A stretch of 64,000 bases of DNA, taken from contig NC_041784.1 in assembly GCF_900090045.1 (NCBI RefSeq), forward strand, positions 534,501 through 598,500. The letters run 5' to 3'. Below are positions 1-11,017 of this stretch, in pieces (position 1 is the first letter of the stretch; each line of letters begins with the position of its first letter). The notes beneath the pieces are model-generated. The model saw nothing but the letters and a program-made list of their open reading frames with translations, had not been told where the DNA came from and searched no databases. A program made the translations under genes and the position numbers. The stretch comes from Plasmodium malariae. Its lineage: Eukaryota > Apicomplexa > Aconoidasida > Haemosporida > Plasmodiidae.

Positions 1-3000
1 AGTCATAAATGCAATTATAATTAACGTTACTAGCATTATTATAGCCATTATTATTTCCATTACTGTTACCGTTATTATTGCCCTTATTGATGTACATGTC
101 ATTATATATTTTCCTATGCCTATTATTATGATTGTCTGGATTATGTACATACTTACTGAAATTAAAACCATTAGACATATGATTACCATCTGCATTCATG
201 TTACAGTTATTACTATTATTACTGCTGTTATTTTCTTGGATAATATTTTCTAAATTGTTATCTAAATTGCGACTGTCAAAATTTCGATTGTCTAAATTGC
301 TACTATTACGTGTTTCGAATGACATACAGTTCTGCGCAATCCTTTTTTTACCTCTGAAATATTTACTCGCTTTTTCTATATTATTTAAAGTAGGTGGAGA
401 ATAGTCGTGTGAATTGTAACTACAATTATTATTACTATTAGCAGTATTGCTGTTTTTATTATTGGCTATTGAGTTAGTAATATCATAATTATTATTTTGT
501 TTTACATTTATATACGGAAAATTATTCGTATTCATGTATCTATTTACATTCCCCATAGTACTATTATAACTCCTAAAATTATTGGTATAATTATATATGT
601 GATCCGTATTAGAACTACCTATGTTGTTGTTATAATTAATGGTATCATTATCCACGATGTTATTATTGCTTATGCAATTATTACTCATGTTCAGGCTTCT
701 CAAGTTGTTATTGATAATAAAGTTATTGTCATTACTGCTGTTGTTATTATTGCTGTTGTTATTATTGCTGTTGTTATTATTGCTGTTGTTATTAATGCAG
801 TTGTTATTACTGTTGTTGTTATTGCTTCTGTTGTTATTGATGCTGTTCTTATAACTCCTACTGTTATTACTACTATTGTTATAACTGTTACTGTCACAGT
901 CATTCCTGCCGTAGTCGTTTCTTCCATAATTGTTACTATCACAATAATTACCCTCATAAATATTGTTATTATACCTTCCATGGGCATACATCACATTGCT
1001 GTTATTGGTATTTATATTATTTACACAATTTTTACTTACATTGTTGTAATAATAATTAAAATCATTACCAGTGGAATTATTATAATTGTAATTATAATTA
1101 TTATTATTATTATTCATATTGCTACTGTTATTGCTATTATTATTGTTGTTATTCAAACTTCTTCTATTTTTATAACCATTCTTGTTATATTCCAGCGAGA
1201 AGTTTTTTTTCTTTTGATAGTTCTGCGTATTACTATCTCTATTACCATAACTGTTATCGTATTCATGGTTATTAGTACTAGTGTTATCCATATCAATATT
1301 ATAATTAATTCTATTATTTTCATTTAACTTGGTAACATTGGGTTGTCTTCCATGCCCTATTTCATTGCTTATATTTTTGTTATCAACATTAACATCAACA
1401 TTAACATCAACATTAGCATCAACATTAGCATCAACATTAACATCAACATTTCTATTAAATTTTCCATTTGCTGTTTTTTCATGAGTCCCTTTTAAACTAT
1501 CATCGCTATTTGGTATGCCACCCTTTATGTCATCCTCAGTGTCACTTTTCTTTCCATTCTTTACGTAAAAGTCAGAGTTCATATTATTTTTGTTCATTTT
1601 TAGCTCTTCAAATTTAGTATGAACAACAGATGCATCAAAATTTCTACCAATAACATTACTACTCAACTCGTTTTTATCTGTTTGTATTTTATCATTATTC
1701 GATATTTTCTCATCTACTTTTTGAAACGATGCAATTCCACTCAACATTCTGTTACTATTTTTTCTTAATTTTGAAAGAGGTAAACATTTGTCCTCATTTT
1801 CCGATTTTACATCAACCTGTTTCATTTGATTAACTTCCTCTTCTCCATCTACTTTTTTTGCATCTCTTACTTCTACATCTTCCTCATTTACACACTTTTC
1901 ATCTTTTATATTTTCACACTCATTCTCTGCTATATTATTAACTGCTTCTTCTTCGTCCTTATTAATTATATTCTCCTCTTCCCGTAGTACTCGAGATTTA
2001 TGTACATTCTCACTATTTATATCATCACAAGGATAATCATCTTCCTTTAATATAATAGGCAATTCTAAATTATATCCTCCATCTTTAAAGTAACCTTTTG
2101 AAATATCAGAACTATTCAATTTTGCTCTTTCACTTCTCTTAGGAAAAATAGCATCTTCATTTGTTTTTTGGCTTTGATTTTCATCCTCACCTAGGGAAGA
2201 CAATTCATCTTTTGATAAATCGTTTGATAAAAAACAATATGTATCCTTCGTACTAATAGACATAAGTTTACGTGAATTATTAAGAAAATTTTCTCTTTTT
2301 TTCTGATTATTATCTTTTTTCATATCATACATGCTTAAAACACTTTCTTCCACCTCTCTTATTGTTGTACTACCCTTACTTTCATTCAGAGAATAGTTTT
2401 CCAACGACTTCAAATTATTCAGTGAATCTTTATTATTAATGTCACTTTTGGAATTTTCTGAATCTTCATTAATTTCCTTGATATCATAATTATCATCATC
2501 ACTATTCATATTTATATTCATATTCGTATTCACTCTGTTATTATTAATATTCCCACTATCTTGGAATATATTATTTCCAGATCTATATTTTAATTCCTTA
2601 TGACCATGTGCATGCCTACAATTTGTATCTGCCTTACAATATCCATTGAGAAAGAACTTACATAATGTCGTTTTGTAAAATTCATCAGTTGATCTAAGTT
2701 CTTCAACATGGTGTGCAAAATTGCATTCTTTCTTCGATTTAAAACATAAATTTTTCATAAAATTACGACACATCGCTGTTTTGTATAAATTAGGAATAGG
2801 CTTCAATTCACTTTTATCATGTGCATATGGGCACATATTATTTGAAAACCTTTTACATTTCTCTTTAGTATTCATATATGGACACATTTTCGTTTTACAA
2901 AATTGAACATTTAAGGCACTTTTAAAATCATAATTTGCCTCTCTACTTGGCATATATATAACAGAATCCATTTTTCTCTCTTTTGATTTGAAATGATTAT

Positions 3001-4204
3001 TGGAACAACTTTTTGTAGGCATATTTGTGTAATCCTTTTCTTGTGTAATGTCTTGACTAGAGGTATAAGTAAACTGTTTAACTTCTTTTTTTTCATAAAT
3101 ATTATTTCTATTGAAAGATTTACTTTTCCCCATAAAGTTACTTCTTTTGTTGTCTACATTTTTATTATTATTTATACTGCTTTCTTCATTTTTGCTTTTA
3201 CGTTTAATACTACTGTTAACATCATTATTTCGATCAAAATATTCAGATGAGGTATTATTATCATCATTTTTAATAGAATCTACATTATCATTTTTTTCAT
3301 TGTAGACGCTACTTTCTCTATTTTTACTCATAAAATGGAATGTTTGCTTTTTTTGATGATCATATCTTCTTCTATTTTTATTTCCAAAGGTATTCAAACT
3401 ACATTTTTCAGTGGTTGATAAGATACTTTCATTATTATTAAATACATTTTTGCCGCATTGTTCTCCTACACCCTCTGACGTGTTCATGTTTGGATTTGAA
3501 TTATTCTTGCTAAATACCTTGTTCATATTATAGATCTTGTCACTGCTATTATTAATAATGCCGATATTACTGATACCATTATTATTATTACTAACGCCAT
3601 TATTACCATTACAACTACTGTGGTTATTATAACTGCTATTATTGTTATTACTGTTGTTATTACTGTTATTATTACTGTTATTATTTCTATTATTATTATA
3701 ACAACTTCTTAAGGCATTATTCTTTTTCAAACGAAAATCATTCAATCCCTTTTCGCCATTATATTCATATCCATTATGCTTTTCTAAATTTCTTTCTTTT
3801 CCCATATACTTATTATTAATATCTTTATCTTCATAAAAAAAGTTGTTGAACTCACCTTTACCTTTGGAAAAATTTTTTGCACGTATATTTTTTTTGTTTT
3901 TTTGATTATTAGCTGAATAATCCTGTGTGGTTTTAAAATTACCAACAACTTTATTTTCAGAACATGGATTATTATAATTCATTTTTTTTCCTTCATCTTT
4001 TCTGTTATTTATTCTTATTTCCTCTTTTCCATTTCGTTCACAATTATTGACATTTTCAAATTTCTTTTTATAAGTGTTAATTTCAATTTGTTTATTATTA
4101 TTACTGTTTGGATACGAATTATACGATTCTACATTACCATTTATTAATTCATTATTGCATACAGCATTATATGAATTTCTATTATCAAATGAAACACACT
4201 CCAT
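1..4204 (-). CDS. CCCH zinc-finger protein, 3'-truncated by window edge
   Basis: An open frame runs from an ATG at 4202-4204 leftwards to base 1 without a stop, giving at least 1,401 codons; the C-terminus lies outside the window. Near residues 430-540 are three consecutive CCCH zinc fingers: one of form C-x8-C-x7-C-x3-H (2830-2890), one C-x7-C-x6-C-x3-H preceded by YKTAMC (2720-2795), and one C-x7-C-x5-C-x3-H preceded by YKTTLC (2600-2680). The KT-x-[LM]-C lead-in and the AH ending are typical of RNA-binding CCCH proteins of the tristetraprolin/Nab2-like type. The rest is mostly low-complexity sequence rich in Asn, Ser, Lys and Glu, including a 12-bp repeat coding for N-V-D-V/A. By family, it probably binds mRNA and acts post-transcriptionally; the target is unknown. 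It is divergent from BUD31 across a 4.5-kb gap. From memory, it corresponds to the P. falciparum chromosome 5 zinc-finger gene next to G10/BUD31. The finger identity is clear; the function is inferred. Confidence 0.9.
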   Translation of the reverse strand, partial: MECVSFDNRNSYNAVCNNELINGNVESYNSYPNSNNNKQIEINTYKKKFENVNNCERNGKEEIRINNRKDEGKKMNYNNPCSENKVVGNFKTTQDYSANNQKNKKNIRAKNFSKGKGEFNNFFYEDKDINNKYMGKERNLEKHNGYEYNGEKGLNDFRLKKNNALRSCYNNNRNNNSNNNSNNNSNNNNSSYNNHSSCNGNNGVSNNNNGISNIGIINNSSDKIYNMNKVFSKNNSNPNMNTSEGVGEQCGKNVFNNNESILSTTEKCSLNTFGNKNRRRYDHQKKQTFHFMSKNRESSVYNEKNDNVDSIKNDDNNTSSEYFDRNNDVNSSIKRKSKNEESSINNNKNVDNKRSNFMGKSKSFNRNNIYEKKEVKQFTYTSSQDITQEKDYTNMPTKSCSNNHFKSKERKMDSVIYMPSREANYDFKSALNVQFCKTKMCPYMNTKEKCKRFSNNMCPYAHDKSELKPIPNLYKTAMCRNFMKNLCFKSKKECNFAHHVEELRSTDEFYKTTLCKFFLNGYCKADTNCRHAHGHKELKYRSGNNIFQDSGNINNNRVNTNMNINMNSDDDNYDIKEINEDSENSKSDINNKDSLNNLKSLENYSLNESKGSTTIREVEESVLSMYDMKKDNNQKKRENFLNNSRKLMSISTKDTYCFLSNDLSKDELSSLGEDENQSQKTNEDAIFPKRSERAKLNSSDISKGYFKDGGYNLELPIILKEDDYPCDDINSENVHKSRVLREEENIINKDEEEAVNNIAENECENIKDEKCVNEEDVEVRDAKKVDGEEEVNQMKQVDVKSENEDKCLPLSKLRKNSNRMLSGIASFQKVDEKISNNDKIQTDKNELSSNVIGRNFDASVVHTKFEELKMNKNNMNSDFYVKNGKKSDTEDDIKGGIPNSDDSLKGTHEKTANGKFNRNVDVNVDANVDANVDVNVDVNVDNKNISNEIGHGRQPNVTKLNENNRINYNIDMDNTSTNNHEYDNSYGNRDSNTQNYQKKKNFSLEYNKNGYKNRRSLNNNNNNSNNSSNMNNNNNNYNYNYNNSTGNDFNYYYNNVSKNCVNNINTNNSNVMYAHGRYNNNIYEGNYCDSNNYGRNDYGRNDCDSNSYNNSSNNSRSYKNSINNNRSNNNNSNNNCINNNSNNNNSNNNNSNNNNSSNDNNFIINNNLRSLNMSNNCISNNNIVDNDTINYNNNIGSSNTDHIYNYTNNFRSYNSTMGNVNRYMNTNNFPYINVKQNNNYDITNSIANNKNSNTANSNNNCSYNSHDYSPPTLNNIEKASKYFRGKKRIAQNCMSFETRNSSNLDNRNFDSRNLDNNLENIIQENNSSNNSNNCNMNADGNHMSNGFNFSKYVHNPDNHNNRHRKIYNDMYINKGNNNGNSNGNNNGYNNASNVNYNCIYD
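737..797. repeat. 15-bp coding repeat (Asn/Ser)
   Basis: About four near-identical 15-bp units (GCTGTTGTTATTATT) inside the zinc-finger gene code on the minus strand for N-N-N-N-S runs. The repeat extends degenerately to about 870. Confidence 0.8.
1382..1450. repeat. 12-bp coding minisatellite
   Basis: Five full copies and a partial sixth of ATCAACATTA[AG]C lie in the zinc-finger gene. Read on the minus strand they give alternating N-V-D-V and N-V-D-A tetrapeptides. Copies 3 and 4 carry G where the others have A, so two variants are arranged in a block. Confidence 0.9.
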
Positions 4205-7200
4205 TTTTAATATTTTTGAATTAACGAATATATAGGATAAAATATATGTATATATATATATATATAACTATAATAAGAACTGCTATATAATTTTTTTTTT
4301 TTTTTTATTTTAATAATACTATGTTGATTATACTATTTTAATATACAAGGTGAAAATTATGCAACATAAATGTATATGTATTCAATGAATTTTTTGTATA
4401 AATAATAAAAATGTGTTAACAATAACAATGATTAATTCTCCTTCGATTATTTTTATGAACAGTCTTTTACACATATTTAATTACGCGTAAAAAAATAAAA
4501 AATGCGAAAATATGGTAACATTTAAAGTGTTTCTTATATATATATATTCATATTTGATCTTGCTAATTACAAAATAATATATTATCTATATAATTTAGGC
4601 ATTTCCCTTTATGGATTTCAAGTGTATATTTTTATAAATCAGACAAGAAATGCAAATATATTTAAAATTAATCATTCCTTAAAGAAACAAAATAAATTAT
4701 GTAGTTAATTGTATTTTCATGAATGTAACTCATAGTTAACCAATAAATCAGTCAGTTTTTTTTTTTTTTTTGATTTTTCCCCTTTTTCTTTTGTAAAAAA
4801 AAAAAAAAAAAATACGATATATTATACTACTTATATATCAAGTTAAATATTTTTACAAAACATATATATATATAAATTCTTACAAAAAAAAAACATTTTT
4901 TCAATTCTTTATCATTTTAATTTATATGCAACCAACAATGTAACATTTGACAAACGTTATATGTATAAAGGTGAGCGGGAAAAAAAAAGTACTCAAAATA
5001 TGTGTAAACCTTATTATATATAGATAATATATTAAAATTAAAAGAAAAAGGGAAAATCTCACCTTATTTCGTACTTAAATTTTTTTTTTTTGCCTTTTTT
5101 TTTTTAATTTTTTTTATGAATTTCAAATTTTTTCAAAGCTAAATTATATACATTTGAATATAAATAAGTATGATTATGATTATATATATATATTTTTTTT
5201 TTTTTTTTTCAAAATTGTTATATTAGCTAAATAAGCAAGTGCCCGTGCATGTAACAAATATTATATATTTTTTGCTGACCCCGCACGAATAAAAAATATG
5301 TAAATATAATTTATATATCGTGATATATATATACATAAAAAAGATTACGTATACATAAGTATACAGACGTTATATAATATAATATATATATAAAAATATC
5401 ATGTGTTCATATATGTATAATCATATTGTTTAAATATATATATGTACATATAAATATTAAGTTAAAATGTAAATATATATATATATATGTATAAATATGA
5501 ACAATTACGTACAAATAAGTGTACTTGTAAATGTGTATGTATGTACGTATGTATTAACGGTATATTTTGTGCATTGGACTCGTTAACATTTTCATCTTAC
5601 CATTAATGATATATTTTCACTTGTAATGAAGATGAATAAATCAAATGGTAAAAAAAGCAACATATTAAAGACACTACTAAATTGAAAAAAAAAGAATATT
5701 TTTAAAGATAAAAAAAAAAAAAAAAATACGCAAGAAAAAAAGAAACTATCATTATAAAGTATAGGATAAATAAAAATATCAGATTTGATGTTTTAAACAT
5801 TCTTTAGATACCATTTATTTAGTTCTAATTGTATGAAGTACCATAATTTTGCTTTTTTATTTCAAATAAAAAAAACTTTTCCGTATTAATTTATTTTTTA
5901 TATTCCTTTGAACATAACACATATAACAAATAATTTGCACATTCTCTACAAAAGATAATAAAATATTAAAGAAGCACACCAAAAAAAAAAAAATTAAATT
6001 AAATAAAAAAGGGGAAAAAAATTATGACAATGACATAATTTTTTTTTTTTTTTTTCGTAAGTTTGGCTATTTACAATAAAATATTAAAACGTTTTACTAC
6101 AAAAATATAGCTAAAGGGTTATATATATTTTTATATATATAAGCTAACGTTATAACAGGATAAACTTTTACTCATTTTTTAAAATAGGTCTATTTTTAGC
6201 ATCCTTTGATCATATAAATGTGAATCTTCTTTATCATTAAAAAATTTTTTTTTTTTCCTGTTACTTAGGTATTATTCTTTTGACTTTATTATTCAACGTA
6301 AATTTAGTTATATATATATATAAATACGTTTATGGGTACAAGATATATTCTTACTTTTACAAGTGAGCACATCTTTGTGTTATATCTGTATAAAGAAGGA
6401 AGTTTTAAAAAACAAAAGGATAGCTACTTATATTTCATGCAAAATCAATTATTTTCTATGATCAATATTATATATAAAATATATACATACATAAGCACTT
6501 GCATACATAAGGTTTGGACACATTGGACACGTTTTCGATCATAATTTTTTTAAATATTTGTAAAAATAATCGAAACTCTCAAGTGACAAAATTTATGTTT
6601 TTTTATCATGTGCTATATATAGCATTAATGTTTTAAAATTATTAAAAGAAATTTTATCATTTTTCCTTTTTAAGTTTATATTTATTACCACTTCAAAATT
6701 TTACTATATCATTCATAAAACTTTATATTAAATTGAAAAATTAAAAAACAGAATTAAAACATTTCTTAAGAGTTACAAATTTTAGAATAATAATACTCGT
6801 TTATATCATATATCACAATAATATACATCAAAGTAACATTTAATTTTTTCTTTTCCAAGGACCTACTATATTTGGTTTGTATCACATACAATTACACTTT
6901 TTGAATACTTTATTAACATTTCATAATTGCACTTATATTCACTGTCTTATACATAGTTTTAATTAATAGCGATCCTTATTTTTTAAAATATAATATAGAA
7001 AAAAAGCAACTCTTAGCAGCTCTACAAATATTTTTTAGTTTTTTAAGTTGAAAAGTTTATTCTATTTTTTTTGTTGAGAATAATGAATATCATTTAACTA
7101 ATTTTTTTTTTTTTTTTTTTTGGATTTTACTAGATAACATATATATATATTTGGAAGGATGCAGAATAATTGTAATAAAACATATTTTTCATGAGTAATA

Positions 7201-8709
7201 AGCTAAGCCTTTTTTTTATTCCATTTTATCTTTTTATTACATATAATAAAATCATTAAAGGTGTACTCCCAAAATGGGGTTATAATGGTAACTTTCTAAT
7301 TTACCAGTGAAACATAAAATCATATTTTGCATTTATCATCATAGCAACAAATGTACATAAGATTAAAACTAATATTTCTTTTGTTTTTCCGTAAGAATTC
7401 CACTTTTCAATTAAAAGCATATAAAAATAATGCATGCTATAATAATATTTGCAAAATGGTAAAAACAGTAGTATGTTCTGCACCTTCATCAAATTGTAGT
7501 TTAAATACAGTTGTTTCCCACTTCCTTTTGATGACTTTAAAAATGAAATTGGCAAAAGCTAAAATGAATGTTGATTACACAATAATATTTGCACAGTGGA
7601 TATACATACATGGATACATACATATATATATATTTATATATGTATATATACATGACGAATATTTAAAAAATGCTGTTTTTAATTAAAGATATGTGATGAT
7701 ATATTGTTATACTAAAATATAATGCAGACACTGATTAACACAACTAAAAAGTTGGCATTTATCTAGAAAGAATTTCTTATAGCAAAATTTTCTTCTATTA
7801 TAATCGAAAATACGTGCATGTAAAGAGTTGTCATACAATGAACTATAAAACATGTTTCGTTCAAGTAAAAATGTAGTTGTAATTTATTTAATTATAATAG
7901 TGCCTTGCTCATTATAATTAATTAGGACAAAAAAACATAATTTATATTCATATACTCATATATTCTACACCTCAAAATGTTATAGGAAAATATATCCTTT
8001 TTACATAAAAATCAGTACGTGAACATCTGGCAATACGATTTAGACCTCATAATACTACTTATTTTTTATTTTTTTCTAATTTGTAATAAATATTAGCAAA
8101 TTTTTCAACAAAAATGTCATCGCAGTAGTATGTAGTATTACATACATAAAAGAAAAAGCAGTATAATGAAAGACTAAAATGATATGCTTTATTTAATAGG
8201 GTTTTATATTCTTGAACGATTGTTAAAACAACGCATGAAAAAACTTATATTGGTAAAAATTATATGATGTATAATATGGAACTTTTTCCCAATACTCATT
8301 CTTAGTTACTATTTGTTCTGAGAATCTTTAAAATTATTTATTTTTTTTTTCTATCTATTTGTGTTTCTTTTCACAGTATTTCGGAAAGTAATTTTTTTAA
8401 TATAAAATGTAAGTTATTACATTATTTTGAAAAGCTTAAAAAAATAAAATTAATGCAGCTTTGCATTACGGCAAAAAAGAAGATCTTTTACAAATTTCAA
8501 ATGAACAATTACGAAAATAATGATATAACAGGAAAATATCATGATACTTTATGATTTTAAAAATAGGCTATAAGTTGAATTTTTTTTTTTTTTTTTTCTT
8601 TTTAAATAAAAGGCAATAATTGTAATTTTATTTAAAGTACGTAACTTCAATTTGAAATATCTAATCTGTTGATGTAACAATTTATTAATATGAAAACGTT
8701 TATGAGAAA
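4205..8709. other. Long divergent intergenic region, no convincing gene
   Basis: This 4.5-kb spacer lies between the starts of two divergently transcribed genes, so it should hold both promoters and 5' untranslated regions. It consists of poly(A)/poly(T) tracts and TA-dinucleotide runs (for example 4249-4266, 5470-5490, 6305-6320) typical of Plasmodium promoters. Short open frames exist (6332-6544, and 7301-7686 on both strands), but none has a recognisable domain. I see no tRNA-like cloverleaf. Confidence 0.7.
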
Positions 8710-9488
8710 ATGCCTCGTATTAGAACTATGAATTCAAGAAAACCACCTGAAGGATGGAATAAAGTAGAGTCGTTTTTAGATGAAATGAATAAAAAAATGA
8801 GAAGCTTAGAAAATGAAGATACATCTAAAAAAAGGAAAAATGAAATTTTATGGCCTATATTTCAAATAAATCATCAGACATCTCGTTACATTTATGAATT
8901 ATATTACAGAAAGAAAGAAATTTCAAGTAAATACACATATAAATTTAATTTATATAAGTTTTTGTTTATTTGTTCATATAAGTTATGCTTATTTACTGCA
9001 CTTGCTTAGAATTATCAATACCATATGTACTATATGACGTTTTTATTTCCTAACATTATTTATTTATTTACAGAAGAATTATACGATTATTTAGTCCAAG
9101 AAAAGTACGTTGATGGTGCTCTTATTTCTAAATGGAGAAAGCAAGGTTATGAAAATTTGTGCTGCTTAAAATGCATACAAATATCTGATAGTAACTTCAG
9201 CAATACTTGTATTTGTAGAGTACCAAAGAGAGATATAGGGAATAAGGTAGTGCACATAAATGGAATAAAAGAGCAATTCGTTGAAACGTGTGCATATATA
9301 TGTACATATATGCATATTTGCATTTGCGTACATGAGTCACGGTTGACATAACTTAAAAAAAAAATATATATATATATATTAATTTTTAATTATATGATAA
9401 AGTTTAACCTAACATTCATTTTTCTGCATTACAGGTTTTGCAATGCGTAAATTGTGGTTGTAGAGGATGTGCTAGCGGAGATGAATAA
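8710..9488 (+). CDS. BUD31: BUD31/G10 pre-mRNA splicing factor
   Basis: Three exons are supported: 8710-8926, 9074-9246 and 9435-9488, joined by GTAAAT..CAG and GTAGTG..CAG introns with continuous phase. They give 147 aa, close to the family's usual length of about 144-157. The N-terminus has the family's KPPEGW block. The second half carries the Cys-rich G10 signature: [11 protein letters not shown], then CICRVPK, and a C-terminal C-V-N-C-G-C-R-G-C cluster. G10/BUD31 proteins are zinc-binding components of the spliceosome (Bact/NineTeen-associated complex) in the nucleus. Both introns are required to reach the conserved Cys-rich tail, since exon 1 alone stops after intronic codons. The gene converges on the SufA gene, 330 bp away. 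Identification is very secure; exon borders are secure from phase and alignment. Confidence 0.95.
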
Positions 9489-9818
9489 ACATACGTAAAT
9501 TTTATTTTTAATGTCTGTTCGATGCTCTACTTCTTTTTTTTTTTTTTTTTATTATTAATAATTTCAACATGCGTTTGTGATAATATATATATTTGAACAA
9601 TTCTGTCTATATTTATGGAATAATAGCCTTTTTTCTTTTCTATTTTTTTTTTTTTTTTAAGTTGCGTATTGTTTTTTGTTAGTAACCAATAAACAGCTAT
9701 TTATATAATAGTACAAAATATTTAACCAAAAAAAAAAAAAAAATAAAAGGATAATGTAAATTAAGATAAGATAGGATAAGTTAAAATAAAAAATAATTAA
9801 GAAAAGCATCCAAACAGA
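9489..9818. other. Convergent 3' intergenic region
   Basis: This 330-bp A+T-rich spacer lies between the stop codons of BUD31 and the SufA gene. It holds several T- and A-homopolymers (9534-9550, 9645-9659, 9727-9742) and presumably both 3' untranslated regions. Nothing else is seen. Confidence 0.75.
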
Positions 9819-11017
9819 TTACACATTAAAGGATTTTCCACATCCACATTTTTTGGTTGCATTTGGGTTTATAAACCTAAAAAAAAAAAAAATTAAATCA
9901 ATTATAAATATATGGATATATTATTAAAGCAACATTCGTAGTAGTAACCTTGGAAGCAACCATCGCAGCAACAATAGATATAGGGGTATAATAACTTTTC
10001 GGTATAAACGCAAATTATCAAATAAAATAATTACGTCTGTACATCTTTTATGCATAATAAAAACATACTTAAATCCGCCGTTTATTAAATCATTACTGTA
10101 ATCTAATATATTGTTGTAAATATAAATAACGCTTGTAGCTTCTATTGATAAAATGAAGTGTAAATCTTCGAACTGTTGTATGTAGTCATCGGCTTCAATT
10201 TCGTCCTTAAAAAGTGAAAAAATAATAAAATAATTGAGCAGTTAATGGGAAAATTAATACGGGAATTTACTAGTAATTTTTGCCCAAAGTTTTCAACTCG
10301 CTTAAACGTAATTCATTGTATACCTTCTTGATGGGATTTAGTTTGTACTGCAAGCCCTTACAACCTCCATTTTTTACTGAAAGCTTTAATATTAAGTTTT
10401 CTTTTCCTTCCTTTTCTTTTACTAGTTGCTAAAAAAAAGTTGTTTATACATTTGTGAACTATTAGACGCATTTATCTGTGTGAATTGTACATGGTTTAAT
10501 CTTTAACATATCAATTGATGGAACAAACTTAAATATTACTAAATGAACTTTTATTATTTTTTTTAGTTATTATTATTACTTCAATTTTGTTTTTGGCGTT
10601 GTCCGTCAGTTTAATTATATGTTCATTGTCTATGATGTAAAAAAAAAAAGAAAAAAGGGAACAGATAAATAAATAAACTAACAAATAAATAAATAGATTT
10701 ACAAATAAATAAATAAAATAACAAACAAATAAGTAAACGAGCAAAAAAGTGAATAGATGACTATATTTTATTTTTCTCATTTTAAAAAAATTTGTTAAGA
10801 TACACTTTTCATGATTTATTCTACTTTTAATTGACTCGTCAACAAGTCCTAGTCTGGTAACAAATTTTCTATTGAATTTATCGTAATTTAATCTTTTATT
10901 GTTATTTATAAATTTATTAGGAGAATGTATATAGGACGTAAATAAGGTAAGTCTTATGGCGTTTCCAATTTTTATTGCTGGAAGGAACAAAAACAAAAAA
11001 AAATGTGCTAGTATCAT
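9819..11017 (-). CDS. sufA: A-type Fe-S cluster carrier, SufA-like (apicoplast)
   Basis: Five exons are proposed: 10804-11017, 10580-10629, 10324-10428, 10069-10205 and 9819-9876, all phase-compatible, giving 187 aa. Residues from about 80 align with HesB/IscA/SufA proteins: the I-K-L-T-x-x-A start, a GGCKG motif (Cys111) and the C-terminal C-G-C-G-K-S-F (Cys179, Cys181). These three cysteines are the family's cluster ligands. The N-terminus is a hydrophobic signal-like stretch followed by an Asn/Lys/Arg-rich stretch, the usual bipartite apicoplast leader. This fits SufA, which by family passes Fe-S clusters to plastid apoproteins, rather than mitochondrial IscA. The end of exon 1 is the weakest point: donors GTATCT (used here) or GTCATC 50 bp downstream both keep phase. 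The gene lies in the same orientation as the NIPA-like and L17 genes. From memory, P. falciparum SufA has the same neighbours. Confidence 0.9.
10661..10740. repeat. 20-bp tandem repeat in SufA intron 1
   Basis: Four consecutive 20-bp units begin ACA[GA]ATAAAT or similar and diverge mainly in their last six bases. They lie inside the first intron (10630-10803) of the SufA gene, so they are not expected to be translated. Confidence 0.85.

Noticed and set aside
497..1327. 276-codon plus-strand Ile/Val-rich frame
   Set aside because: It is antisense to the Asn-rich part of the zinc-finger gene; AAT/AAC codons reversed give ATT/GTT.
5262..5295. A possible structured RNA in a locally G+C-richer patch
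   Set aside because: I could not fold a tRNA-like cloverleaf or recognise any known RNA family.
6332..6544. 70-codon plus-strand frame
   Set aside because: Composition is like the spacer and there is no domain or conserved feature.
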